Assembly (NCBI RefSeq): GCF_002483205.1
Contig: NZ_DLHM01000003.1
Location: 124,001 to 188,000 of the forward strand
Direction: 5' to 3'
Source: Flavihumibacter sp. UBA7668
GTDB taxonomy: Bacteria; Bacteroidota; Bacteroidia; Chitinophagales; Chitinophagaceae
DNA: 64,000 nucleotides
The notes under the pieces were generated by a model, which worked only from the letters and a program-made list of their open reading frames with translations, was not told where the DNA came from and did not search any database. Every line of letters starts with the position of its first letter. Positions within the stretch are counted from its first letter, which is position 1. This document shows, piece after piece, positions 34,132 to 42,247 of the stretch. The translations under genes and the position numbers were made by a program.

Positions 34132-35407
34132 TATTCTTGGTTCTAATAGTTACTGCATTTGCATGTGCATCCAGACCTTCCGCTCTTGCCATCCGAATAA
34201 CTGTTTCTGCAATTGATTCCAGTCCGGTAACAGTAAGTTCCTGGAAGGTTATTTTTTTCACAAAGGAATCCACACTTACCCCACTGTAGGCAGTTGCAAA
34301 GCCGTTGGTGGGCAATGTATGATTGGTGCCACTGGCATAATCGCCCACACTTTCCGGAGAATAATGCCCCAGAAAAACCGATCCTGCATTTACAACCAGT
34401 GCTGCAATTTCACCTGCTCTATCTGAAGCAATTATGAGGTGTTCTGCAGCATACTTATTTAATAATTCCATTGCATCATCAATATCTTTTACAACGATGG
34501 CATAACTATTAGCCAGGGCTTTTTCTGCCATACCAGCTCTCGGCAATTTTTGCATTTGTATAGCAAGCGATTCCTGCACCTTTTCAGGCATCGAGCTATC
34601 TGTAGTAACCAATACCACCTGACTATCAATGCCATGTTCTGCCTGGCTTAAGAGATCTGCTGCAATAAATGCAGGATCCGCTGACTCATCTGCAAAGACA
34701 GCAACTTCTGATGGACCTGCTGGCATATCTATGGCGATTCCATCCCTTTGAATTAATTGTTTCGCACAGGTAACATACTGGTTACCCGGACCAAAAATCT
34801 TAAACACCTTTGGCACTGTTTGAGTGCCATAGGCCATAGCTGCAATGGCTTGTGCACCACCAATTTTAAATATCCGGGTGATACCAACAAGGGATGCAGC
34901 AACCAGCATGGCAGGATGCAATCGTCCCTCTTTATCTGGCGGAGAACAAAGAATTATTTCTTTACAACCAGCAATAGAAGCGGGGATTCCCAACATCAAT
35001 ATCGTTGAAAAAAGCGGTGCTGAGCCACCTGGAATATACAATCCCACTTTTTCAATACCGACTGATTTTCTCCAACAACGAACCCCTGGCATAGTTTCAA
35101 TTATTTGCGGCTCCTGCAATTGTACTTCATGAAAACGTCGGATATTAGCCGCTGCCTGTTGCATAGCTGCAAGCAATTCATCAGAAACAAGTGCTTTTGC
35201 AGCCGCTATTTCGGCACCGGAAACTTCCAACCCGCGAAGATCAACTCCATCAAACTTTTTCGTGTATTCTAACAAGGCTTCGTCTCCCTGCGCTTTTACC
35301 GTATCCAGTACTTCCTGCACCTTAGACTCAAGAACAGAACTATCCATTGCCGGCCTTGCTAACAGGGTAGCATAGTCCCTTTTAGATGGAAATCGCACAA
35401 TATTCAT
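34124..35407 (-). CDS. hisD: Histidinol dehydrogenase
   Basis: The 427-residue zinc enzyme oxidises histidinol to histidine in two NAD-linked steps. G-P-G-N-Q-Y-V, D-M-P-A-G-P-S-E-V, the Q-A-E-H-G zinc-ligand segment and the P-T-N-G-F-A block are all present. It starts 4 nt after the hisG stop. Confidence 0.97.
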   Translation of the reverse strand: MNIVRFPSKRDYATLLARPAMDSSVLESKVQEVLDTVKAQGDEALLEYTKKFDGVDLRGLEVSGAEIAAAKALVSDELLAAMQQAAANIRRFHEVQLQEPQIIETMPGVRCWRKSVGIEKVGLYIPGGSAPLFSTILMLGIPASIAGCKEIILCSPPDKEGRLHPAMLVAASLVGITRIFKIGGAQAIAAMAYGTQTVPKVFKIFGPGNQYVTCAKQLIQRDGIAIDMPAGPSEVAVFADESADPAFIAADLLSQAEHGIDSQVVLVTTDSSMPEKVQESLAIQMQKLPRAGMAEKALANSYAIVVKDIDDAMELLNKYAAEHLIIASDRAGEIAALVVNAGSVFLGHYSPESVGDYASGTNHTLPTNGFATAYSGVSVDSFVKKITFQELTVTGLESIAETVIRMARAEGLDAHANAVTIRTKNNV

Positions 35408-35411
35408 ACGA

Positions 35412-36272
35412 TCAGATTATCATTTTCTCAATTGGTATAACCAGGATTCCCTGAGCACCTGCTGCTTTCAGTTGTTCAATAATATCCCAGAACTGATTTT
35501 CACTTAAAACACTGTGCACACTACTCCAACCGGCTTCAGCCAGGGGCAGAACGGTAGGACTTTTCATCCCAGGCAATAAAGCGATGATTTCATCCAGTTT
35601 ATCATTGGGTGCATTCAGCAACACGTATTTGGTGTTTTTTGCTTTTTTTACAGCCCGGATTCTAAACAGTAGTCGCTCCAGAATCTGCATCTGTTCAGCG
35701 GATAACTGTTCATTCCGGATCAGTACGGCTTCGCTTTTCAATACCACTTCCACTTCTTTCAGTCCATTCATGAATAAAGTAGAACCTGAACTTACCAGAT
35801 CAACAATGGCATCAGCCAGACCAATACCAGGAGCAATTTCAACAGATCCGCTGATTTCATGGATTTCCGCCTGCACACCTTTGGACTGAAGGAAATTTTC
35901 CACCAATACCGGATAACTGGTGGCTATCCGTTTTCCCTGCAACGATGCAACACCCGTGTATTCCTCTTTTCTGGTAACCGCAATGCTTAACCTACATTTT
36001 CCAAATCCGAGTCCCTCAACCAATTGAACCTTCTTATTTTTCTCGTACACTACATTTTCCCCTACGATTCCAATATCAGCCACGGCGTCTTCCACATACT
36101 GGGGAATATCATCGTCGCGTAAAAAATAAATTTCCAAAGGAAAATTTTCTGCTTCTGTTTTAAGCTTGTTAATGCCATTTTTGACATCAATGCCACAATC
36201 CTTCAACAGTTTAACAGAGTCCTCATAGAGTCGTCCACTTTTCTGGATGGCAATTTTCAGTTTTTGTTGCAT
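35412..36272 (-). CDS. hisG: ATP phosphoribosyltransferase, long form
   Basis: HisG commits ATP and PRPP to histidine synthesis. At 286 residues it is the long form with a C-terminal ACT-like regulatory domain (from about 215, ending in the conserved I-L-V-I-P-I-E-K), so histidine feedback is expected and no hisZ is needed. The N-terminal K-I-A-I-Q-K-S-G-R-L and the PRPP-loop region D-L-V-S-S-G-S-T-L are present. It is the first gene behind the His leader. Confidence 0.96.
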   Translation of the reverse strand: MQQKLKIAIQKSGRLYEDSVKLLKDCGIDVKNGINKLKTEAENFPLEIYFLRDDDIPQYVEDAVADIGIVGENVVYEKNKKVQLVEGLGFGKCRLSIAVTRKEEYTGVASLQGKRIATSYPVLVENFLQSKGVQAEIHEISGSVEIAPGIGLADAIVDLVSSGSTLFMNGLKEVEVVLKSEAVLIRNEQLSAEQMQILERLLFRIRAVKKAKNTKYVLLNAPNDKLDEIIALLPGMKSPTVLPLAEAGWSSVHSVLSENQFWDIIEQLKAAGAQGILVIPIEKMII

Positions 36273-36279
36273 ACAATTG

Positions 36280-36316
36280 AATAAAATAAAAAGGGCCTAC
36301 CTGTTCGGTAAGCCCT
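36280..36316 (-). terminator. his attenuator terminator hairpin
   Basis: On the minus strand AGGGCTTACC (36307-36316) pairs with GGTAGGCCCT (36292-36301) over 10 bp with one G-U, around a 5-base loop. It is followed by TTTTATTTTATT, ending 7 bases before the hisG ATG. CGGTAAGC in the leader (36349-36356) is an exact 8-base complement of GCTTACCG in the 5' arm (36306-36313), so a full antiterminator helix can compete. Confidence 0.92.
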
Positions 36317-36350
36317 CAAATGTTTATCTATAGACATCAAACATCTTCGC

Positions 36351-36404
36351 TTACCGCGTTGGCAGTATAGCATGATGATGGTGGATGTAGCTAATTCTTT
36401 TCAT
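36351..36404 (-). CDS. hisL: his operon leader peptide with four consecutive His codons
   Basis: A 17-residue frame, M-K-R-I-S-Y-I-H-H-H-H-A-I-L-P-T-R then TAA. Codons 8-11 are CAC CAT CAT CAT (36372-36383). The leader stop codon falls inside the antiterminator arm CGGTAAGC, so a ribosome that finishes the peptide masks that arm and lets the terminator form, while a ribosome stalled on His codons leaves it free. This is the layout expected for histidine attenuation; operation is inferred. Confidence 0.94.
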   Translation of the reverse strand: MKRISYIHHHHAILPTR

Positions 36405-36412
36405 TTCGGTTG

Positions 36413-36445
36413 CAAAAATAGGGTGATCGGCTCATATAATCCAAA
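36413..36445 (-). promoter_or_regulatory. Promoter of the his leader
   Basis: On the minus strand TTTG (36442-36445), a 21-bp spacer and TATTTTTG (36413-36420) match the Bacteroidota consensus exactly. The hisL ATG is 8 nt after the box, so the 5' untranslated region would be only a few bases. Confidence 0.7.
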
Positions 36446-36488
36446 TTTTTTAAGAATCTGTATATTCGGACACCTAAGTTTCACACAT

Positions 36489-38927
36489 ATGAAAAAATTG
36501 CTCTTATTAGTTTGCACAGTCAGCTGGCATTTAGTCTCCTATTGTCAGGACGATGCCGGATATCAAATTCCTCCTAAAGACATTCTGGATCTGGTTACAG
36601 CAGCTCCAACGCCTTCTGTAAGTTTTAGCGGAACAGGAGATTATATGGTCCTGTTACACAGAGCCAGTATGCCTTCCATTGAGGAGCTTGCCCAACCAGA
36701 GTATCGTATTGCCGGTGTTCGACTAAATCCGGCAAATTTTGGAGGGAGTCGCCAAACTTATTTTAATGCGCTAAAAATCAAACAGATTAAAACAGGACAG
36801 ACACAAGATGTATTCGGGTTACCCGCTGAGCTTCGGGGCAGCACACTGCAATGGAGTCCCTCACAACAGACATTTGCAATATTGAACTATGGCAATTCGG
36901 GTATTGATCTTTACTCAATTGACCTGAAAGAAGCCCGGGCTCGGAAAATAAATGCACACCCGATTAATGATGTAATCGGAACCGCTTTTATCTGGCAAAA
37001 TGATAGCACCCTTATTTATAAAGCAGCTGCCAATTCTGGTAAGAAGCAGCCAATAAAACCAGCCGCTCCCAAAGGGCCTGTAGTTCAGGAATCGTTGGGT
37101 AAAGCGGCGGCTTCCCGCACTTATCAGGACCTCATCAAATCGCCTTATGATGAAACACTGTTTTCCTATTATGCAACCGGACAACTAATTAGGGTTAACG
37201 TGAATACGGGCAATACGGAAAAAATTGGCGGAGAAGCTATTTACCGCGGATTCTCTATATCACCTGATCAACAATTCCTGTTGCTTTCAACCCTTGAAGT
37301 TCCATTTTCCTATCTGGTTCCCTGGAGTGGTTTCCCAACCAACTATTCCGTAACAGACACCAAAGGAAAGCTGGTCAGGGTTATCGCAAAAAATCCTTCC
37401 TCTGAGGGGGCTCCAATTGGCTTTGATGATGTACCAACTCATCCCCGCTACATCAGTTGGAGAGATGATCAACCAGCTACAATAATGTATGTTCAGGCAC
37501 TCGACAAGGGGTTAGGGAAATTTAAAACAACCTACCGGGATGGCGTTTACACCATCGATTTAAGAAAATCAGGTGAAGCCAGCCTATTGACCAAAACCAC
37601 CCGCAGGTACCGGGGAATTGAATGGGGCAATGATCAGGTTGCTTTATTATTTGAGGGCATGAATTCAACCAGAACCTTTCGCATCAATTTATTGAACCCT
37701 TCAACCGGTCAGTTAGACAGTCTTCATGAAAGAAGCAGCAACGATCAGTATAGTGATCTGGGTCAGCCAATAACCACCCGTAATCAATATGGAAGAGCGG
37801 TATTACAGGTACTGAAAAATGGCAACATATTACTTACTTCAAATGGTGCTTCAGACAAGGGTGATCTTCCTTTACTACGTTCCATGAATCTTAAAACCCG
37901 TTCAATAAAAGAGCTATGGCGCTGCCAGGAAGGTTCCTATGAATATGTGGTTCGTGTGCTGGATGCAGAAAAAGGCGTTTTTATTACCCGTAAGGAAAGT
38001 CCGACTGAAACACCCAATTATTATATACGTCAGTATATCAAACGAATTGCGCCGGTAGCAATAACCGATTTTACCAACCCTTATCCACAACTTGAAGGAA
38101 TCACCAAAGAAAAAATCAGTTACAAAAGAGCAGATGGGATTGATCTTACTGCAACCCTATATCTGCCTAAAGGATATGATAAAGCAAAAGATGGCCCATT
38201 ACCGCTCTTAATCTGGGCATATCCAAGAGAATATAAATCAGCTGCAGATGCTGCACAGGTTCGCGGCTCCAAATACACATTCACAACCCTGTCCTATGGC
38301 AGTCCGGTTTTTTGGGCAACCCAGGGCTATGCGGTAATGGACAATGCAGAAATGCCAATTGTTGGTGAAGGCAAAAAAGAACCCAATGATGCATTTATTC
38401 CACAACTTTATCTAAATGCGCATGCGGCCATCCAGGCTGCAGCCCAGAAGGGTGTGGGTGATAGTACCAGGGTCGGGGTAGGCGGCCATAGTTATGGAGC
38501 TTTTATGACCGCTAATTTGTTGGCACATACAGGTCTGTTTAAGGCTGGAATTGCGCGTAGTGGAGCATATAACAGAACCCTCACTCCCTTTGGCTTCCAG
38601 GCAGAAGAACGCACCTACTGGCAGGCACCTGATGTATATTACAATATGAGTCCATTTAGTTTCGCCAATAAAATAAAAACACCGCTTTTATTAATCCATG
38701 GTGAAATGGACAATAATTCGGGCACCTTTCCTATTCAAAGTGAGCGGATGTATAATGCAATCAAAGGTCATGGTGGAACCACCCGTTTTGTTTCTCTCCC
38801 TTATGAAAGTCATGGATATGCGAGTAAAGAAAACATCCTTCATATGTTATGGGAACAACATCAATGGCTGGAGAAATATGTAAAAAAAGCAGAACAACCA
38901 ACTCCTGCAGAAAAGAAAGCATTTTAA
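36489..38927 (+). CDS. S9-family (prolyl oligopeptidase-like) serine peptidase
   Basis: An exported 812-residue peptidase: signal peptide from M-K-K-L-L-L-L to about residue 20, a beta-propeller N-region, and a C-terminal alpha/beta-hydrolase domain. The catalytic triad can be read: Ser668 in G-G-H-S-Y-G-A, Asp741 in H-G-E-M-D-N-N and His775 in E-S-H-G-Y. The start is the ATG before the signal peptide; an open frame extending back to 36372 translates the antisense of the His leader and is discarded. A strong terminator follows. Confidence 0.92.
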   Translation: MKKLLLLVCTVSWHLVSYCQDDAGYQIPPKDILDLVTAAPTPSVSFSGTGDYMVLLHRASMPSIEELAQPEYRIAGVRLNPANFGGSRQTYFNALKIKQIKTGQTQDVFGLPAELRGSTLQWSPSQQTFAILNYGNSGIDLYSIDLKEARARKINAHPINDVIGTAFIWQNDSTLIYKAAANSGKKQPIKPAAPKGPVVQESLGKAAASRTYQDLIKSPYDETLFSYYATGQLIRVNVNTGNTEKIGGEAIYRGFSISPDQQFLLLSTLEVPFSYLVPWSGFPTNYSVTDTKGKLVRVIAKNPSSEGAPIGFDDVPTHPRYISWRDDQPATIMYVQALDKGLGKFKTTYRDGVYTIDLRKSGEASLLTKTTRRYRGIEWGNDQVALLFEGMNSTRTFRINLLNPSTGQLDSLHERSSNDQYSDLGQPITTRNQYGRAVLQVLKNGNILLTSNGASDKGDLPLLRSMNLKTRSIKELWRCQEGSYEYVVRVLDAEKGVFITRKESPTETPNYYIRQYIKRIAPVAITDFTNPYPQLEGITKEKISYKRADGIDLTATLYLPKGYDKAKDGPLPLLIWAYPREYKSAADAAQVRGSKYTFTTLSYGSPVFWATQGYAVMDNAEMPIVGEGKKEPNDAFIPQLYLNAHAAIQAAAQKGVGDSTRVGVGGHSYGAFMTANLLAHTGLFKAGIARSGAYNRTLTPFGFQAEERTYWQAPDVYYNMSPFSFANKIKTPLLLIHGEMDNNSGTFPIQSERMYNAIKGHGGTTRFVSLPYESHGYASKENILHMLWEQHQWLEKYVKKAEQPTPAEKKAF

Positions 38928-38955
38928 CAGGCCTTTCAGACCATTGCTAACTCTT

Positions 38956-38998
38956 AACGCTTTCGGCCGGCCAGCTCCGGCCGAAAGTGTTATTTTTG
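38956..38998 (+). terminator. Rho-independent terminator after the S9 peptidase gene
   Basis: A 15-bp stem, AACGCTTTCGGCCGG (38956-38970) with CCGGCCGAAAGTGTT (38977-38991), one G-U and a 6-base loop, is followed by ATTTTTG. The U-run overlaps a TATTTTTG sequence (38991-38998) that is also a perfect -7 box ending 4 nt before the sua5 ATG. Confidence 0.88.
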
Positions 38999-39002
38999 CC
39001 CA

Positions 39003-40004
39003 ATGAACAGTTCAATTGGAGTGGATCTGGAAAAAGCAGCTAACCTGTTAAGAGCGGGTGAGTTGGTGGCTATTCCAACAGAAACCGTGTATGGTTTGGC
39101 GGCGAATGCTTTACAGGATGAAGCAGTAATAAAAATTTACCAGGTCAAAAACCGGCCGCAGTTTAATCCGTTGATCCTACATTTTGCCAATTATCAGCAA
39201 TTACAGGCCTGCGGGTTGGACTTACCTCCGTCTGCACAGAAGCTGGCAGCCCGTTTCAGTCCGGGACCACTAACTTATGTTATTCCTGCCTCATATTCCA
39301 TACCCGGAATTGTTACGGCGGGAACGCCGGCTGTGGCGGTTCGATTTCCGAATCATCCAATAACTTTAGAATTACTTCAAAAGCTGGAATTTCCTCTGGC
39401 TGCCCCCAGTGCCAATCCATCCGGATTTGTGAGTCCAACCAGTGCAAGTCATGTCGCTGCTCAGCTGGGCGAATCGATCCCTTATATTCTGGATGGCGGT
39501 GAATGTTCGGTTGGTGTTGAATCAACCATTATTTCCTTCCTCGAAGAACAACCAAGACTCTTACGATATGGCGGTATAACGCTGGAGGCGATTGAGGCTG
39601 TTATTGGACCGGTTTCATTACCGGAAACTGGTTATGTGGACAATCCAGTAGCTCCCGGCATGCTGGCCAGGCATTATGCAACCCGTCACCCACTTCAAAC
39701 AGGAAGACTTCAGGAGCTTTTACCTGCTGCATTGGAACAATACGCTCCCAGTGAGATTGTCAGCATCAGTTTCACAGAATTACTGAACGATATCCCTGCT
39801 ACCAACCAGTTCATCTTATCACCAACCGGTCATCTGCCGGAGGCAGCGAGGCGATTATTTGCCGCTTTGCGATTGGCTGATGAAATGAATATCTCGCTTA
39901 TTCTCGCTGCAGAATTTCCTGAAGAAGGATTGGGCAGAGCAATCAATGACCGGCTGCGAAGGGCTTCCAGTTCTGCTTCCACTTCAGTAAATGCAACAGA
40001 TTAA
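39003..40004 (+). CDS. Threonylcarbamoyl-AMP synthase (Sua5 type)
   Basis: The N-terminal YrdC domain (about 1-200) has the start pattern A-A-N-L-L-R-A-G-E-L-V-A-I-P-T-E-T-V-Y-G-L and the K-x-R-P-x-x-x-P-L nucleotide site near residues 50-58. The extra C-terminal Sua5 domain, about 230-333 after the linker, distinguishes it from short YrdC/TsaC. It makes the activated threonylcarbamoyl for t6A in tRNAs reading ANN codons. Confidence 0.93.
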   Translation: MNSSIGVDLEKAANLLRAGELVAIPTETVYGLAANALQDEAVIKIYQVKNRPQFNPLILHFANYQQLQACGLDLPPSAQKLAARFSPGPLTYVIPASYSIPGIVTAGTPAVAVRFPNHPITLELLQKLEFPLAAPSANPSGFVSPTSASHVAAQLGESIPYILDGGECSVGVESTIISFLEEQPRLLRYGGITLEAIEAVIGPVSLPETGYVDNPVAPGMLARHYATRHPLQTGRLQELLPAALEQYAPSEIVSISFTELLNDIPATNQFILSPTGHLPEAARRLFAALRLADEMNISLILAAEFPEEGLGRAINDRLRRASSSASTSVNATD

Positions 40005-40034
40005 ACTCTGGTGCAAAAAGAAAGTCTAATTGGT

Positions 40035-40472
40035 ATGAAGTATTTTTTTATTTTTTTCGCCTTATTGCTGCTTCTTAATCAGGGCTTTGCCCAAAGAAAA
40101 AAGGCAGACAGGCCCTCAGGTACTCCACTGGTTGATAGTATTGCCTTTCATCTATATACGGATAGTCTAAAAAAAGGAGTACATAATTATATTAATGTGG
40201 ATGGCAGATTGCCTAAGGGTGGGTGGTATCCTTTAACTGCAGAAGATATTCTTTTTGATTGTGAGGAAGGCCGCTTTGAAGGAAATAATCTGGTATTGCC
40301 GGCAGATTTCAAAAAAGAAAAAGTAACTATAACAGCTACCTATAAACGCAATCAGCAAATCAGCCGAAAGATTACCATCTATATTAAAACTTTAGAAGAC
40401 GGCCCTTTGAAAACCAAGGAGGAAATCATGGATGAACTTCGCGGTCGGCCAAAAAAGAAAAGAGGCTGGTAG
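40035..40472 (+). CDS. Small secreted protein of unknown function
   Basis: A product of about 145 residues with a signal peptide (M-K-Y-F-F-I-F-F to about G-F-A-Q). The mature part is polar with predicted beta strands and ends in a basic tail, R-G-R-P-K-K-K-R-G-W. I do not recognise a family. The ATG directly before the signal peptide is preferred over the TTG-like start at 40011. Its stop codon lies in the loop of a terminator hairpin shared with the convergent gene. Confidence 0.7.
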   Translation: MKYFFIFFALLLLLNQGFAQRKKADRPSGTPLVDSIAFHLYTDSLKKGVHNYINVDGRLPKGGWYPLTAEDILFDCEEGRFEGNNLVLPADFKKEKVTITATYKRNQQISRKITIYIKTLEDGPLKTKEEIMDELRGRPKKKRGW

Positions 40473-40481
40473 GCCTCTTTT
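40458..40481. terminator. Bidirectional terminator
   Basis: AAAAGAGGC pairs with GCCTCTTTT (40458-40466 with 40473-40481, 9 bp) around a 6-base loop that contains the TAG of the plus-strand gene. The A/T-ended arms provide U-runs on both strands, fitting its place between convergent genes. Confidence 0.8.
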
Positions 40482-40484
40482 AGA

Positions 40485-41135
40485 TTACATTTTCTTTGCG
40501 TCTTCCAGAAATTTTGCCAATCCAATATCTGTAAGCGGATGCTTCAACAGCCCGAGAATTGAATCAAGCGGACAGGTACAAACATCGGCACCTAATTCTG
40601 CGCATTTAATAATATGATTTGCATTGCGAATAGATGCAGCCAGAATTTCTGTTTTAAAGCCCTGAATACTGAATATATTAGAGATTTGCCCGATTAATTC
40701 CGTTCCTTCCCAACCACTGTCATCTATTCGGCCTATAAATGGCGAAACATAGGATGCACCTGCTTTTGCTGCAAGTATCGCCTGTCCGGCAGAAAAAATA
40801 AGTGTACAATTGGTTCTGATACCGTTATCTGTAAACCATTTGATTGCTTTGATACCGTCTTTGATCATCGGAACCTTCACCACAATATTGGGATGAATAG
40901 CTGCCAGTTTCTTTCCTTCTTCCACCATTGATGCAAAATCAGTGGAGAGAACTTCGGCACTGATATCGCCGTCAACGAGCTCACAGATATCCTTATAATG
41001 CTGGACTATATTATCTTCTCCTTTAATACCTTCCTTCGCCATCAGCGAGGGGTTGGTGGTAACTCCATCCAGGATCCCTAATTCATTGGCTTCTTTGATT
41101 TGGGCCAGATTTGCCGTATCAATAAAAAATTTCAT
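40485..41135 (-). CDS. fsa: Fructose-6-phosphate aldolase / transaldolase-like protein
   Basis: The 216-residue protein is of the short transaldolase (MipB/TalC) family: F-F-I-D-T-A-N-L at the start, G-V-T-T-N-P-S-L-M, and the Schiff-base lysine in V-V-K-V-P-M. Members act either as transaldolase or as fructose-6-phosphate aldolase; the distinction rests on an active-site Tyr/Phe or Gln position that I cannot assign confidently here. It is monocistronic. Confidence 0.9.
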   Translation of the reverse strand: MKFFIDTANLAQIKEANELGILDGVTTNPSLMAKEGIKGEDNIVQHYKDICELVDGDISAEVLSTDFASMVEEGKKLAAIHPNIVVKVPMIKDGIKAIKWFTDNGIRTNCTLIFSAGQAILAAKAGASYVSPFIGRIDDSGWEGTELIGQISNIFSIQGFKTEILAASIRNANHIIKCAELGADVCTCPLDSILGLLKHPLTDIGLAKFLEDAKKM

Positions 41136-41813
41136 GTAGTTGTATTTGATTTTACGGGAACGAAGATAAGGAAAGGGTGGAAAAGGGAGACAACGGAGAA
41201 AAGGGGAGAAAAGGGATCATACCGTTGTTTTCCAGGAAATACATTCCATGTCCCAACCTTCCCTCAGAAATTCCTGGTAAGGTGCCGTATATTCTCCGTT
41301 ACTGTCCCTTATGTCTTTAGCAATAAAAGTTGTAACTTCTAACCCACAATATGCAACAGGCGCAGCGGGTGGCAGACCGTACCATGTGGTTAGTTGCCCT
41401 CTCTTTCTGTTTTAATTGCCTTCTCAGGCCGTCTTGAGGAGATTAGCTGTCTATTACTAGTTTCTAACCGGGAACATAAGGAGAACAAGCCGTGATTTCC
41501 CCAGCAATCCCGGACTTATCCCGGACTTATACCGCACCTGTGCCGGACCTGCACCGGACCCAGCAATCATGGTTCAACAAACCGGAATTTTCGACCTTTC
41601 AGGAAAAATCGGCGGTTTCCAATTTATTCAAAAAAGCCGCGAACTCCGCGGTCATCCTGGTTCCTGATTGTACCAGCTTTCGGTCTCTGCTGATGATATC
41701 TCCGGTTAGTTGATTAAAATAATTCAACCTTTTAGATACATCCCACAAGGATTTAGCATGATCCGAGAAAAGGGAGACAAGGGGGAAAAAGGAGAAATTG
41801 GGGAAATAAAAAA
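41136..41813. other. Spacer with repeat tracts and degraded-looking coding remnant
   Basis: This gene-poor stretch contains purine tracts (41160-41215 and 41760-41805) and an 11-bp tandem repeat (41509-41563). It also has a minus-strand open stretch at about 41217-41411 whose translation (W-Y-G-L-P-P-A-A-P, then C-G-L-E-V-T-T-F-I-A) looks protein-like but has no start codon near its beginning. It may be a remnant of a small gene. No tRNA-like fold is visible. Confidence 0.45.
41509..41563. repeat. Five-unit 11-bp tandem repeat
   Basis: Five consecutive 11-base units of the form nCCGGACYTRY (third unit CCGCAC) run from 41509 to 41563. The array is bracketed by the direct repeat CCAGCAATC at 41501-41509 and 41560-41568. 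The unit length is not a multiple of three, so it is not a coding repeat. Confidence 0.7.
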
Positions 41814-41814
41814 T

Positions 41815-41909
41815 GGCAGGCTTATCATATCGCGCCGCTACAACCACCTACCCTTGCTGTCTTCCGACCCTGGGGGAGTTCAGTAGGAGCTGGCCGTATG
41901 AGACCTGCC
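41815..41909 (-). ncRNA. ffs: Signal recognition particle RNA (small bacterial type)
   Basis: Read on the minus strand, the segment begins GGCAGGTCTCATACGG and ends in GCCTGCC followed by ATTTTTTATTT, so the ends pair as the closing helix and a U-rich terminator follows. The internal CCCCCAGGGTCGGAAGACAG followed by CAAGGGTA is the conserved apical SRP domain, with a GGAA tetraloop and the asymmetric loop bound by Ffh. The length of about 95 nt fits the small 4.5S class without an Alu domain. The gene was recognised from these features, not from a search. Confidence 0.9.
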
Positions 41910-41913
41910 GATG

Positions 41914-41921
41914 CAAAAGTA
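41914..41921 (-). promoter_or_regulatory. -7 box of the SRP RNA gene (TACTTTTG)
   Basis: TACTTTTG on the minus strand ends 4 nt before the 5' G of the SRP RNA. If the RNA 5' end is the transcription start, this calibrates the box-to-start distance for this genome at about 4-5 nt. Upstream lies an AT-rich array of TTTTTAC-type heptamers (41921-41953) and no clear TTTG. Confidence 0.6.
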
Positions 41922-42247
41922 AAAAATAAAAAGTAAAAAGTAAAAAATAAAAGACCCGACTATTCGGAGAATCTGACATTTGATTAATTCGAAACTAGTT
42001 TTTGCCATAAGACAGAACAGAACTGATCAATCCACTTTGTTCACCGGATCCAATCATAAAATACTCGGAACTAATCAGCTGGAAGCTCAACTATCCGGAA
42101 CTCGCTACTACTGCATTTATCAGTTGCTTTAGTATATAATGGAAAAGGTTTAATCATCTTTCAAAATGGAACTTGTCCCTTGAAATATTATTTTGAACCT
42201 AATGGCAATGCCTAAGCACGGGTGGCCCCTTTTTTTTCAAATTTCAA
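41922..42247. other. Spacer without recognisable genes
   Basis: Beyond an AAAAAGT heptamer array at about 41915-41953, I see no credible reading frame, stable RNA or terminator. Two GGAACT-containing near repeats (around 42068 and 42099) are the only other structure. Confidence 0.5.

Noticed and set aside
36372..36488. N-terminal extension of the S9 peptidase frame
   Set aside because: It translates the reverse complement of the His leader and lies upstream of a proper signal peptide start at 36489.
41599..41847. Minus-strand frame of 82 codons in the fsa-DUF5103 spacer
   Set aside because: Its first part overlaps the SRP RNA 3' end and its next part is a translation of a purine repeat; no family resemblance.
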